Assembly: GCA_026119855.1 (NCBI GenBank) | Contig: JAOWBW010000388.1 | Location: 930,001 to 994,000, forward strand | Origin: Campanula takesimana | Lineage: Eukaryota; Streptophyta; Magnoliopsida; Asterales; Campanulaceae | Length of the DNA: 64,000 nucleotides | Direction of reading: 5' to 3' | Shown here: positions 9,445 through 22,431 of the stretch, piece after piece | Layout: each line of letters starts with the position of its first letter | Position numbering within the stretch: the stretch's first letter is position 1 | Program-made: the position numbers and the translations under genes | The notes under the pieces: generated by a model | The model's input: only the letters and a program-made list of their open reading frames with translations | Databases searched by the model: none | What the model was told of the DNA's origin: nothing

Positions 9445-9775
9445 TTTGTCGTCGATGTTGGGGTAGCCCCATGTCCTTGTAGTCATCAATGTTGGGGTAG
9501 CCCCATGTCCTTGTTGAGGTCGATGGTGGCATAGCCCCGTGTCTTTGTCGGTGTCGATGGCGGAGTAGCCCCAATATCATCTTCTGACCTTTGAAATGAG
9601 GTTAGGAACCCATCCCTTTTTCATGACGCACCCTTTCTTTTGCCTAGGCCGCCCTTGCTGGTTTTCAACCTAGCGGGTTACTTTTTTGCGTCTTTCATGG
9701 CACACCCTGTTTTTTGCCTAGGCCGCCCTTACGGGTTTTCAACCCAGCGGGCTACTTTTTTGGTGCCTCTTTTTT
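9445..9775. repeat. 33-bp array and 70-bp doublet, Tat-like 3' UTR
   Basis: Four degenerate units with TCGATGTTGGGGTAGCCCC lie between 9451 and 9580. Then comes a doublet of about 70-80 bp with GCCTAGGCCGCCCTT and CAACCYAGCGGG at 9620-9770, followed by a T-run. All are part of the untranslated region. Confidence 0.8.
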
Positions 9776-9952
9776 TTTTTTTTTTTTTTTTATGAGTGAT
9801 CCAGCCGACTCGATAGAACGGGGACTTTAAAGTATTTTTCTTGGAGGAAACATGCAAGGGCATTTTATTTGGGGAGAGAGTCCCTTTATGCGGGTGAGCT
9901 CTTTGAGCAATATATCATGAAATGGGAGGAAGCCCTTGCTTGACAGAATACA

Positions 9953-12900
9953 TGACACGCCCCCAGGTCCCGGGATCCCCTACATAGAACCTCGAACCTG
10001 GATGGGAGTGCCTAACGAGAAACAAGAAACAAGAAACTAACGGGAAACAGGAACAATACCTGTTAAAAACAAAACTGACATGACGTATATACTCAAGAGT
10101 AGGGAGCTAAGATAGCTCACACGAGTTCTAGACCAAGAAAATTAAAACCAAACAAGGTTACATACAGCGGAAGACATGCCTAGTAAATAAGCTGGCATCA
10201 AGAACTGTCTAGGGACAACAAATACTACCCCAATACAAGCCCAGAGTTTAATTAACTCATACAAGATCGTCCTTACCAAAATATAAAAGGACACTAACTT
10301 CGAACAAGAATATCCTGCTGAGTAAATTCCCAGCTAAGTCGAGCCTCACTGCGTACTATCCCCTGCTTTCCTGGGGGGGGGGGGAAACAATTAAACAAAT
10401 AAAGGGTGAGATAAATCTCAGTAAGCTATTAACATGCAACTATATGTCATGTTATCATGCAATACAAGTAGATACTCAACTAAACATATATCAAGTATCA
10501 TCAAGTAACAAGTATAGGAGAGGCTAAGCCCACTCAACAAGTAATCAAGCTCAAGAAAGGTTCAGGTAACAAGTAGTCAAGTAGAGTGAGAGGCTAAACC
10601 AGCTCACAAGATGCACATAGGCCTATCACGCATTGTACCTGAATCCTTCCTTATTCCTCCCAATAATACCATTTGTTGTCGATGCTTTTCTAGCTGAGGA
10701 CAACCAAGAACAGGAACAAGAACTGCTGTGCAGTATATAAGAAGACCTGGTAACCAGTGTCATCCACAATAACAAGATCCACGTGGTGTTCGGGACGGGA
10801 GAACAGTATATAAGGAGACCTGGTATTCAGTGTCATCCACAATAACAAGATCCACATGGTGTTCGGGACGGGAGTTAGCATTCACTTAGGTCAGGCTTAT
10901 TGCTCCAACCAAGGAAGCTATGCCCTTACTATGGCCAGTAGTAAGGGGTCGGGCGGAAATACATAGGGACCCGATTGTCACTTAAACCCCAGCTCTCGCG
11001 ACAAGCGTGAACCTATATATTTTCGAACAAGCAAGGAGAACCAGCTGGACTCACCAAGAATGCACAAGTAGATATTTACTTGAACTACGAGAACAGAACT
11101 CAGTCCCTTATTAGTGGACTATTCTTTATGCACCATGTAATTATGTATCATGTGCTCACAAGAATATGCACCATGTAATGTATCATGTGCTCAATATAAG
11201 TACACGTACGCAATTATTGCGAATACAAACCAAGATAACACTGGCACATAAGGTGTCCATGTAACACGATCAATCCAAGTAAGAGTCCATTTATAACAGA
11301 CTTCAGTCAAGTAGTAGGGTATTTCACTTTGTCACATGCCAAGTTTGCACGTACATATTCATATCACGTTTAACACATTAAAGTGTCTATTACTATACCC
11401 TTACTATCAAATAGAGCCCAATACCTTAGACTCTAAACACGTAGTAGAATAGGTCACATTGTACCTAGACACAGTCATACTTCACATATATGTATCGTTA
11501 GTAATCGAACACATTTTCTAACACATATTGTGTTCTGTAATCATTCTTATCAATTTAAATCGTAGTATTCACGATTATATGAATTATCTTCATATTACAC
11601 TAGTCCCTATTTTCTTTAGGAACCATTTCAAGACAAGATATCTTCTTTATATTTTATATACTTCATTGAGTATATACACGGTTAAAAACTAAATCATTTA
11701 CACTTTAGTGCTTATTTATAGCACTTCCAATATACACGTATCAAGTTCAAGTATGTAGTAGAGTTAATCATTCTCTATCTAGTTCCATAACCCAATTCTT
11801 TGGTTATTCATACCACGTACCAATCAATCAAGAAGCCACATTCTATCAAGTAAATATATGCAAGATTTGCATATACACATCAAGACTCTTTCAAGTTTAT
11901 TACCATACACCTATATTGGTGTCAAGGCACGTACAAGATTTTATAATCTTATATTCAAGTCTTAATCCAATTATTTAGATGTTCAAGTCATGTACGAGAT
12001 TTTATTGTCTTATACTTCAAGTTACTGTCTTATCTTAAGACATTCAAGACATTCAGGACATTCAATACATATACAAGATCTTATCATCTTATATCCAAGT
12101 TCTCAATCCATTTCATTGGATGATTAAACATGTACAAGAGTTAATTATCTTATACTTCAAGTTCAAGCTGGGAAGATGAATTATACATCTTTCACGAATT
12201 ATTTTCCAATCCTTTTCTTAGGACATTCAAGCTCTAGACATTAGTTGGTGTCCCTAAGGTACACAAACATTGACTTCAAGACACATAAAAGAGTTATTAC
12301 TCTTATATTCAAGTCATCATTTAATTATGATTCAAGTCCACATTTTATTTGTTCACAAAGGGACTATTTTCAGTACTAGAGTGTTCTACAACACTCATCT
12401 AGGTCATCTAGGGTAGTACCCTAAACCTAGACCAAGAATAATTCGAGTTCACTTTAAGTAAATGAGCTATACAACTTATACTTACAAGTTCATAATCCCC
12501 TACATAGGATATTCAATCTCTAGTCATTGTTTTAATGCCCCTAAGGTGCACAATCATTGGCTTCAAGACAAGCATAACACATAAGTGCTTGTTCATAGCA
12601 CTTTTAAGACATATAAAAGAGTTCTTCCTTTTATACTCAAGTTCTCATTTTAATTTAATGAGTAATCATGTTCAAGACTCACTTCTGATACCCCTAAGGT
12701 ATCACAACACTTGCTAGGACATCTTATCTTAAGGTTATATGCCTTAACAAGGTTTATTTCCAACTTATACAATCATGGAACAAGTTTTACAATTTTTCAG
12801 GACATATGGGCGGCCGCACAAAATGGTGTGGGCGGTCGCCCAAAATCAGGCTTTCCAAGAACAAAATACTTCAGATAGATGGGCGGTCGCCCAGCCCAAA

Positions 12901-13991
12901 ATGGGCGGTCGCCCAAGGCCCAAAAATGCCAAAATCCGAATTCTTTTGCAGGTTAAATAATTTTCCGTCCCAAGCGTAGGAGTATAATTTTTATCAATAT
13001 ATTATCAAACCCAGGAGTATAATAACAAGCTTAAATCACTCATTTCCATTATACTTTCTTATTTCAACAGAGACTTTTATACTTATAAATTCTCCGTCCC
13101 AAAGGTAGGAGTATACTTTTACTAACCCCTAGGCAATACCCAAGACACTATTTCAAGCTCAATTCATTTCTTTTACCGTCCCATAAATAATAGGACAATT
13201 TCCTTTTATTCCATTTCAATATTTCACCGTCCCCAAAAGTATAAGTACAATTTTATTTTATACTAATATACCCATCTAGGGATACTTCCATTCATTTCCC
13301 CGTACCACAAATAATGGTACGATTTTTCTAATAATATTTAAATCAAGTTACTATTTTACCGTCTCACGAATAGGATAACTTTTCTATACTTTTTCAAGTA
13401 TAATTCATTCCCAGGAAGCTTTTCAATCTGTTTTCATACGAATACTCCATTCGTCCCAAATTTACAAGTATCACAAAAATTGCTCAAAACACAATTTTAA
13501 CAAGAACAAGTAGCGGGAATAACATATAAGCATGTTATTACAAGTAAGGGGGAGTCAATAACTTACCTAGTCAAAAATCAAGTTGACCCAAATTAATTTC
13601 TGATCGGTCTGGAACGCTCTATTCAACGCCACGAATATTTATCCAGGACCGGAATCACGAACAGAGGGATAATTAAGCTCGAGGAGTCGAGAATAGGAAG
13701 AATCCTAAACTTGGCTTTTGGAACAGAAGGAGTACGAGAATGTTTGAGAATTTAAGCTTTCTCAGAGAAAGCAACAACTTGATATACATGGAACTTTTCG
13801 AAAATGACCCCTAGGCCCCTCAAGTTCTAACTTTGACACAAAGGCCCCTAAACTTTCAACTTTGACATTTAACCACCTTAACTTTCTAAAGTAGCTAAAT
13901 AATTAACTCAAATAAAATAGCATATAAATATGCTATTCAAGAATTTAACAAACACGTTAAATATTTAACAAGAATAAAGATGGGCGTTACA
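9953..13991 (-). mobile_element. Solo LTR of a chromovirus-like gypsy family (minus)
   Basis: A 4.04-kb LTR, TGTAACGCCC...GGGGGCGTGTCA when read on the minus strand, inserted with a perfect 5-bp duplication ATACA (9948-9952 and 13992-13996). No internal domain remains, so an element was reduced by LTR-LTR recombination. It shares end sequences and modular organisation with the LTRs at 16239, 25104 and 31225. It contains a poly-G run near 10372-10384, repeated CCGTCCCA modules (12960-13460) and four GC-rich cores at 12808-12914. Confidence 0.9.
12808..12914. repeat. GC-core motif pairs in the solo LTR
   Basis: GGGCGGCCGCACA at 12808, then GGGCGGTCGCCC at 12830, 12881 and 12903. Within each pair the starts are exactly 22 bp apart; the sequence between cores is unrelated. 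See the related arrays at 16976, 26123, 32244, 35813, 58283 and 59241. Confidence 0.85.
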
Positions 13992-13996
13992 ATACA

Positions 13997-16238
13997 AGTG
14001 TTTAGCTCTTTCCTAACATGGAGAAAAGAAGACTTGTTGAGACATTTGAAATTTGCCTTAGTTAATATCATCAAAGGATTGCTTGAATGGACCATGTTTA
14101 TTATTAAGTCCAGATTATAACAAGCAATTAGCCTTAACATGTGTGAATGTTGTGATCAATTAATGATTAAGATTCGATCAATGGCAAGATCAAAAGGTGT
14201 TTATGGGGAATTGGTCCTTGTCTGGTAAATTGGTCATTGATGGGACCGTGGGGGAGAGGCTTGGCTACTTTGGGAAAGCCATGGTTTGACCGTTCTTTCT
14301 CATGCTGTGACCGGACCTGAAGGTTTCCTACGTTCCCCTCAGTTTGAGGAGCGCAGGTCACCGTAGTTCGGCCATGGGGCCGTCTTTGCCGGGGTTTGTG
14401 TCATTTTGTAGTGGACTCCTTGAAATGGACTCTCTTTCGGATGAACGGGCCTTCTGAAGTGAGTTCCTTCTTGGTTGTCTTTTGACATGGACTCCCTTTC
14501 TTGCTAACCCTTGGGGGTGGACTTTGCGGTGCGCTTTTGAGGTGAACTTCCTTTTCACATGCATTCATTTCATTTCCTTCTTTCCACATATTCATCCTCT
14601 CCCTCTTCTCATTTTTTTTTTAGGGAGAGGGGAAACATTAGCCCCAACTCGCTGTCTTGGGCTTTGGCTCCTTTGTAGCCCCTTGGTGGAACGTCCTTAC
14701 TTCCGGCTTTGACTTTGAAGATCCGGGGAGTCCTTTGTTGCGCACGCGCGATCATGGTTGAATTTGAGCAACAACATCCTTGTCTTTTCATAGTCTCGGG
14801 ATGCCTTTGATGTGCATCAAGAATTTGTATCGGGTTGTGTATCGGGGATGTGTATAGGGGGTGTGTATAGAGGAAGGTTTGCCATTAGTGGTCTCTTCGT
14901 GCCAATTGATCACAACATTTATTCACATCAAGATCAATTGTTTGCATTTAGCATTTTTCATTTGTGTTAGGTCCATTGGTCCTTAATGAGTCGTCATTGA
15001 CTAGTATGCTTAGAAGTCAATTCATCATTTTAGGGACGTATCAATCGATTGATAATAACAAGCAAGACAATTTCAAGAGTAAGTGTATATTGCAAATAAT
15101 GTCTCAAGTCTAGAGAGAAGAGAAGGAAAATGACTCTTTTATATAGATAACTTTGTACAAACATGTCCGAGTATGGACCTTGGCAAAAACAAAAAAAAGA
15201 CACAGTCCAAGACAGACTTTTGATGAAAGTCTAGAACCTACGAGGCTGGAAGACTCATTTTTTTTATTTTTTTAGGGATGGGCTCCCATGAAGCATGATG
15301 ATCCATTTTCTTCCTCAATTGTTGGAGGGGTCGTCGGCGGCATATTCCATGTCTTCTACGGGGAACTCGGGTTCCATGTCGTCGGAAAAGATGTCTCGAG
15401 GTCTCCATTTGGCTTGGCGTTGTAATTACCGGATCCGTCTACTACTCATGAGTTGGGAGTTTGCTCTGGCCATCTCCTTTTGGTGATTTCCTTTCAAGGT
15501 GCGCAACCTTTGTGCATGACACTTGACGAGGGTACAGACCTCCATTTGATGTAGCCGCCTTTGGGCTTCCGAAGCACGGGCTTCTCCTTGTTGTTCACGT
15601 GGATGGTTGTCTCGGATGCCAATTCAGGTGCGGGCTCCGTGGTCGATGTTTCCGATGGACATAACCGTGAAGGACTTCTAGCATATTAAACCTCAAGGTG
15701 AAATCATAACCATGATTTGAGAAAAATGCTTCATTATCGGATTAGCCTTTTGGGAAAAACTTGATCTTTTTTTTATTTTTTGAAGACATACTTTTGTTTC
15801 GAATGAAAGACTCACACACATTTTTGCAAACTTTTGACAAGGCAATAATAATAATAATTTTATAAAGAAAACTGACAATGGACTCAGAATGGTCACCACA
15901 TGGCATCAACCGGGGAGTCAAGATTCTAACTAAACCTAACAGACACCTTAACTGACTCTTCTTAAGAGCTTAACACACATCCTAAAAGCAGCTGACTCTT
16001 CTTAAGGATGAAACAGACTTTTCCTAAGGGGAGATTGATGGAAGGGGTTTCGAAGCTCCGTCCTCTGCTGTGGCAGCAGCAAACACCATTCATTTCCCAA
16101 CCCGGGGCATTCAGCCCTTCAGACATTTTCTGTGCCGCTGATCCTTTACAAACGCCTTCCGTCATTTCGGCTTTGCTGAGTTTAGGAACCATCATTTGGG
16201 ACACTGATTTTGTCAACTCTTCCAAAACAGGCTCTCCC
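13997..16238 (-). other. Tat-like internal region distal to gag, no pol recognised
   Basis: Lies between the two solo LTRs. On the minus strand the part next to 16238 continues the gag reading frame interrupted by the solo LTR (to about 15962). Further on, near 15590-15400, a minus-strand stretch can be read as a basic, coiled-coil-like peptide (Arg/Lys/Gln-rich), but it is interrupted. Near 14390-14560 a TGGACTCC-like phrase recurs. I see no RT, RNase H or integrase motif. Confidence 0.5.
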
Positions 16239-18721
16239 TATAACGCCCATCCTTATTCTCGTTAAATATTTGACTTACTTGTTAAATTCTTGAACTTGCA
16301 TATTATGTGCTAGTTTTACTTGGGTTAAATTCTTAACTGCTTTAGAATATTAAGGTGGTTAAATGTCTAGTTTTGACTTTTGGGTCATTTGTGAAAATTT
16401 GACTTTAGGGGCCTTTTTGTTAAAAGTGAAACTTGAGGGGCCTAGTTGTTATTCTTGGAAAGTTACAAGTATATCTTGTTTGTTTGCCTGAGAAAGGCAT
16501 TTCATCCCCAAACATTCTCGTTGTTTCCTCTGTTTCAAAGTTAGGGTTAGGGTTTTACCCTATTCTCGACTACTTGACTTTAATTATCCATCCGTTCTTG
16601 ATTCTGATCCCGGATAAATATTCGTGGCGTTGAATAGAGCGTTCCAGGCCGATCAGAAATTTATTTGGGTAATTTTGATTTTTGACTAGGTAAGTTATTA
16701 GCTCCCCCTTGCTTGTAATAACATGCATATATGTTATTCCTGATACTTTTGTTTGTCAATTTCGTGTTTGGGGCAATTTATGTGATACTTGTAATTTTGG
16801 GACAAAGGGAGTAAAACCCTACTGTGAAAAATAATAAGGGAACTTGAATTAGGTGTTAAGAAAATGTTTGTATACTTCTAGCAATGTTAAAATGTTAGTA
16901 AAAAGTTACTCCTACGCTTGGGACGGAGAATTCTTAAGCCTGGAAAGAAATTGAGTGTTGCTGAAAATTGCACCAGGCGCCCGCCTGGTTATCCTTCGAG
17001 CGCCCGCCCATTTCATCAGAATTTTTGGTTTCAAAAGTGCTCCAATGAGCGGCCGCCCGGTCCATCATAGGCGCCCGCCCGGTCCCCTGTTTCAACAAAA
17101 GTGTTTTAAATCTAAATTGAAATGAAAGCTTATCCCTCCTAAGGAATAGAGCCTTAGTATAAGACGTCCTAGCAAGTGTATATGTACCTTTTGGGGCATT
17201 AGAACTTGGTCTTGAACATGAGTGATTATTGAATTAAAATGAGAACTTAAGTACAAGAGTAACAACTCTTCTTTATGTCTTGAAAGTGATATGAACAAGC
17301 ACTAATGTGTTATACTTGTCTTGAAATCAATGATTGTGCACCTTAGGGGCATTAGAACAAAGTTTTAGACTTGAACATCCTAAGAATAGGATTGGGATTT
17401 TGTAAGAGTAAATGTATAACTCTTACACATGCTTGAATGTCCAAATATTGTAGTTATAAATTGAAGTATAAGACCATAAAATCTTGTACATGACTTGAAC
17501 ATCCAAAGAATTGGATTAAGACTTGAATATAAGATAATAAAATCTTGTACATGACTTGATGCCAATACATATGTATGGTAATGAACTAGAAAGTGCTATG
17601 AACAAGCACTAACTTGTATGAGACATGTTCTTGTTGTGTATGTGCAAACATTGCATATAGTTGCTTGATAACAAGGTGACTTCTTGATTACTTGAAGCAT
17701 GTTCCTTGTTGAGCTAGTCCACTACTTTTGGATTAGTTCTTCTCCCGTAGTTCAAGTAAATACCTACTTGTACATTCTTGTGTGAGTCCAGCTGGTTCTC
17801 CTTGCTTGTTCGGAAATATATAGGTTCACGCTTATCGTGAGAGCTGGGGCTTAAGTGATAATCGGGTCCCTATGTATTTGCGCTTGACCCCTTACTGCCG
17901 GCCATTATAAGGGCATAGCTTCCTTGGTTGGAGCAATACGCCTGACTTAAGTGAATGCTAAACTCTTGAACACCTCGTGAGTATTGATCTTGGGAATGAC
18001 ACTGGTTACCGGGTCTTCTGATATATACTGAATAATCAGTTTCTTGTTATTGATCGTGATTGTCAAGGTAATAAAAGCTACGACAACAATGGTATTCTTG
18101 GGAGGAATAAGGAAGGAAGCAATATCCTTTATAACTTGCTTGTTTAGCCTTATGTGCTACTTGATGAGTAGCACTTGATATATGATTACTTGAGTATCTA
18201 CTTGAATTGCATGATAACATGTCATGTAGTTGCATCTAATAGCTTACTGAGATTTATCTCACCCCGTTTCTTGTTTAATTGTTTTCCTTAGATCAAAGGA
18301 AGGATAGTGCGCAGTGAGGCTCGACATAGATGGGAGCTTACTACGCAGGTCGTGATTATTTTGGGGCTTGTGTCCTTTTACACTTGGTGAGGACGATGTA
18401 TTATGGGTTGTATAACTCCTTATTTTGGGGTAGACAGTCTTGTTCAGTTCTTGTTGTCACTAGACATCTTGTATGGTACTCTTGATGCCAGCTTATGTGC
18501 TAGGCATGTTTCCGCTGTGTATATTCATATTTGGTTTAAATTTTCTTGTCTAGAACTCGTGGTGTAAGCTATCTTATCTCCTTACTCTAGAGTATATATA
18601 TCATGTCAGTTTGTTATAAACAGTTGTCATCCAGTTTCTTGTTAGTTTCTTGTTCCTTGTTAGTCACGCGCATCCGGGTTGGATGTTCTATTAGGGAATC
18701 CCGGGACCTGGGGGCGTGTCA
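16239..18721 (+). mobile_element. Solo LTR of the chromovirus-like family (plus), inserted in gag
   Basis: A 2.48-kb LTR, starting TATAACGCCC (a TG-to-TA change) and ending GGGGGCGTGTCA, with a perfect duplication CTCCC (16234-16238 and 18722-18726). It interrupts the minus-strand gag. It is shorter than its relatives, so it has internal deletions. It carries the AGTATACTCC/GGGACGGAG-type module and four GC-rich cores at 16976-17079. Confidence 0.9.
16976..17079. repeat. GC-core motif pairs in the plus solo LTR
   Basis: GCGCCCGC at 16977 and 17000 (23 bp apart), GCGGCCGC at 17049 and GCGCCCGC at 17071 (22 bp apart). Spacer sequences differ. Confidence 0.85.
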
Positions 18722-18726
18722 CTCCC

Positions 18727-19984
18727 ACTTTGGGATTGACAACTTTGTCAACCGCGGGCTCCTTTTCCTTGGGACGGACATCACTCCATTTACCGACCAT
18801 CGGGGAAGTCACAAATTCGAGCATTTTGACGCTCGGGTCATTGGATGTTTTGGGGGCGTGGGGGCGTCCAAGCTTTCCCTTCTCGATTAGCTTCGAGATG
18901 ATGCGTTTTATGGCGGTGCAATCATTGGTATCATAGCCATGGTAGTTGTTAAAGGCACACCTTTTGGTCTTGTCGCGACGTTTTTCAAGATTCTTTGGCT
19001 GGAAATCTTCGAGGGGCCACATGAGGCCTTGTTTGACCAATCCCTCAAACACTTTGCTTATAGGCATTCCGAAATCCTCAAACTTTGTGAAATGGAGCTT
19101 GGCTCGGCCTTTGTCTTTTCTTTCATTGTTGACCGGAGCGTGGTGGGGATGAGAATTACCGTTACTCAATGCAAAGGGGTGCCGCTCGAGTGTCCTTTCA
19201 AATTTAGCTTCCATCTGTTTTCTCTTTCCCAACAACGTACCCGACTGAGGTGCAACATGAGGATTCTGTGGAAGTGTGTGGGTGTAGGCATACCCATAAT
19301 CTTGGTTGCTTGCAGGAATACACATTGGAGGCATGCAATGAGCTCGTGGTCCAAGAGGTCTCCGATTGCAGAAATGATACGGGTCACCATGGAATCTTAT
19401 CGGGAAATATGGTATTGTGAGTATGATGCTCGGGGCATAACCGGTGTGAACAGTAGTTTGTGGGCCTTTTCAGTGGATTGTGTTTGGGGTTTTATAGGAA
19501 GTGTCTCATGGGAGATGTTGGATTTGGGATGAGGCGGAGTGAGGAAGATTTGAGTGAGAGGCTCGTTATGGATGACGGCGTGTTGGGGCGAAGAAATGGA
19601 GGCCTCGGTATTTTGGTGAGATGGAGGGGGCAATCTTCAGTTACAATCCGGAGGTCGGGTAGCTTCCACCCTTTCATTGTGGTTGGTCACTTTGGTGAAG
19701 GGCCCATCAGTTGTGACATCTCTTTGTCTCATCGACTCATTGAACGGGTTCCGTGTTTCCTTGTGGCTCTTCGTGATGACTTCCTCCGTAGCCCCGGAGG
19801 CTTCTAGAGTTTGGAGCGGCTCTTCTTTTGTCAGGCTATCCGGGTTGTCTGCAACGTCATTTCCCAAACTACCATCCATCAAAGTGGTCTTTCTGAGGTA
19901 CCGGATCGGAGAAGTTGTAGTGACAGGGGAACTTTCTAACTCCACACGCACTAGGCGGCGACATGATGCTCTCTTCCACTTCAT
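18727..19984 (-). pseudogene. Gag of the Tat-like element, interrupted
   Basis: Minus-strand Gag. From 19984 an N-terminal part of about 115 codons ends at an in-frame stop, continues in the same frame from 19633 for 78 codons, then shifts frame to the stretch 19334-18727. The last stretch holds the recognisable part: FTKFEDFGMPISKVFEGL followed by a Cys/His knuckle (CAFNNYHGYDTNDC) and a basic helix, the pattern of Ogre/Tat Gag C-termini. The reading frame then runs into the solo LTR; the final ~22 codons of the open frame are LTR sequence, not Gag. The true continuation is on the far side of the solo LTR from 16238 downward. Broken by at least one stop, one frameshift and the insertion. Confidence 0.75.
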
Positions 19985-20221
19985 CTGAGCTGCGGGGAAG
20001 ACAAAAGGTAGCTTTAGGCTTGGTTAAACACTGAGTGAATGCTCATGCTATTGATGGGGAATGACCGCTAGGCTTAGACCTATGGGGTAAAAAGGTGGAC
20101 AGGGTCAAATGGGATCTTAAATCCATCCGAGATTCAAACGGGGGTCTACTTACAAGGTTGCAACAGACTTCCTGGATGGCAACGGGGGATCCATTCAAAG
20201 ACTTGACTTCCTAGGGGACTA

Positions 20222-20470
20222 TTCCTAGGGGTTTAGCGGGGACCTAGGGGACAACGCCTAAGGTCTTGACGGGAATCTTAACGGGAACCTAGGGGACAAT
20301 GCCTAAGGTCTTGACGGGAATCTTAACGGGGACCTAGGGGACGATGCCTAAGGTCTTGACGGGAATCTTAACGGGGACCTAGGGGACAACGCCTAGGTCT
20401 TGACGGGAATCTTAACGGGGACCTAAGGGACAACGCCTAAGGTCTTGACGGGAATCTTAACGGGGTCTCG
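20222..20470. repeat. 45-bp tandem array (5 copies), Tat-like leader
   Basis: Units around GGTCTTGACGGGAATCTTAA recur at 20262, 20307, 20352, about 20396 and 20441. They lie in the long leader between the 5' LTR (minus sense) and gag. Confidence 0.9.
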
Positions 20471-20840
20471 GAGGACAACGAGGATCCATCCAAAGACTCA
20501 ACTAAATCACATAACGAAGGTCTTGGAGGACAACGGGGGTCCGTCCAAAGACTTAACGAAATCCCATAGTGGAGGTCTTGGAGGACAACGGGGGTCTGTC
20601 CAAAGACTTAACGAAATCATATAACGGAGGTCTTGGAGGACAACGGGGGTCTATCCAAAGACTTAACGAAATCCCATAACGGAGGTCTCGGAGGACAACG
20701 GGGATCCGTCCAAAGACTTAACGAAATCACATAATGGAGGTCTTGGAGGACAATGGGGGTCTGTCCAAAGACTTAACGAAATCACATAACGGAGGTCTTG
20801 GAGGACAACGGGGGTCTGTCTAAAGACTTAACAAAGTGGC
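20464..20840. repeat. 55-bp tandem array (about 6-7 copies), Tat-like leader
   Basis: Units around TCTTGGAGGACAACGGGGGT recur every 55 bp (20521, 20576, 20631, 20686, 20741, 20796). It adjoins the 45-bp array. Confidence 0.9.
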
Positions 20841-20879
20841 ATTTATTAACGCAAGAATGTGTCTAAGACAAGAAACAAA

Positions 20880-22412
20880 GAACGAAGCAAGCTCATGCCA
20901 CGTGCAATTATTTATTCGTTCAACTTTACTTAAAACACATTTTTATTCCTAAATGGTTGGAAAAGATTCCTCTTCTTTTTCGCAACTATTCTATATCCTG
21001 GATCAGTGAAGGCCATCACTACGCCTATAGACCCCTCATTTTTCACCTGCCTTGCACACTCCCAAGGATGGACTGTCCCGGGCGAGGGTCCTATAGGGCA
21101 AGAGGCTTCCACCAGCCGAAATTAACGAACCTAGTGTCTAGTGCGTCGCAAGATTCCCAATGCGTGAGCCATTCCAATCATGATTAAGCCCCGGTTAAGG
21201 TCGAGATTCGTCTTAGGGACTTCTGGCATAACCTCATCTTTGATGAGGGCTCTCGAACCTTATCCTTGGGATTAAGGATGATTAGTATGGACCATTCATT
21301 AGGGATTGACAACACGGTGTCACCCTATCCTTAATACAAGACTTATGTTAATTACGGTCAACATTAACGCGTAAGTCAAGGACCGGGTCAAATTTGACCA
21401 TGGTCACACTTGCTTTCACAAGGAGTCATGACTCGGGCACTAACTTGGCCATGATTAACCTTAGACACGCATTAAGGATGTGGCAACATGAGCTAGACCA
21501 AAAACCAACCGAAGTCACGGTATTTCTGTGTCACGGACATGTGTGGTTGACTCGGCTCGGAAGGGGAGGTGGAATGGACCCGTTCGCGCTCGAAGGGAAC
21601 AAGAGCGCCAATCGAGCTGCATCTGGCATCCATCCCAGGTTTAAAGGGTATTTGGAACGTGCAAGGTCAAGTGCGCGTTGTGTGAAGTCATTCTATATTC
21701 CCTTTTGAGTTAAAATAGAAATTTTCAATCATTTTTCAATATTATGAACAAGACATGAGCAAGATATGAACAAATATGGACAAGCATGGAATAAGCAATT
21801 TATACAAGCAATCAATCAAAGAATATGAACAAGTGAGGACCAAAACTTTGTACATGTAACAATCGTACACAACCAAGAATTTTTGAAAGCCAAACATTTT
21901 TACAAGAAGAGCAGTTCATTTGAAAGCCATTTGTACAAATCAAGTTGTGCACAACAAAAAGAGGGTTTTGAAAACAAAGAAATTTTTCAAGAAGGGTTAT
22001 GCACAATGAGGCTTTGAAAACCTATTTTATTTTCCCAAAAGATTGTGCATAACCAAGCTTTAAGAACCAAGTTTTGGCTAAAGAAAAGGAGATAATGTGC
22101 ACAAATAAAACTGTAAATTTGGAACCTGGACAAGCGGAAGCAAAGGGGGTGTTCAGAGTGTTGCTTCCTGCACAAAATGGTTAAATTGCAACATTCTGAC
22201 CCCTACCCAAAGTAGCCGTGCGGCTAAGACAAGAGGGTTGGGATTTTTTCTAGTTTTTCCAACTTCTGATCACCAAGCCCCAGTTTATTGCATCTCCAGA
22301 AAAAATCCACCCAAAAAAGTTCAAACAGAAACATGAAACACACAAAAGCATGCACAAGGTCAACTAACGGGGGCGGGAGTTTGACCCACACAAGAAGTCC
22401 GGAAACAAACTT
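20880..22412 (-). other. Tat-like leader between tandem arrays and PBS
   Basis: 1.5 kb without a convincing frame; short frames show no family resemblance. It contains clusters of GAACAAG-type phrases near 21740-21850 and an imperfect repeat of TTTTGAAAAC-like phrases near 21960-22060. Read as untranslated leader of the element. Confidence 0.4.
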
Positions 22413-22430
22413 TCCCCAGCAGAGTCGCCA
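22413..22430 (-). other. Primer-binding site of the Tat-like element
   Basis: On the minus strand TGGCGACTCTGCTGGGGA, one base after the LTR end. It resembles the PBS reported for Ogre/Tat elements (Arg-type tRNA) and fixes the orientation of the element. Confidence 0.8.
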
Positions 22431-22431
22431 C

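Noticed and set aside
20930..21720. Frames near the Tat-like leader as an extra ORF before gag (as in some Ogre elements)
   Set aside because: Frames are short, on both strands and without recognisable features; not enough to call an ORF1.
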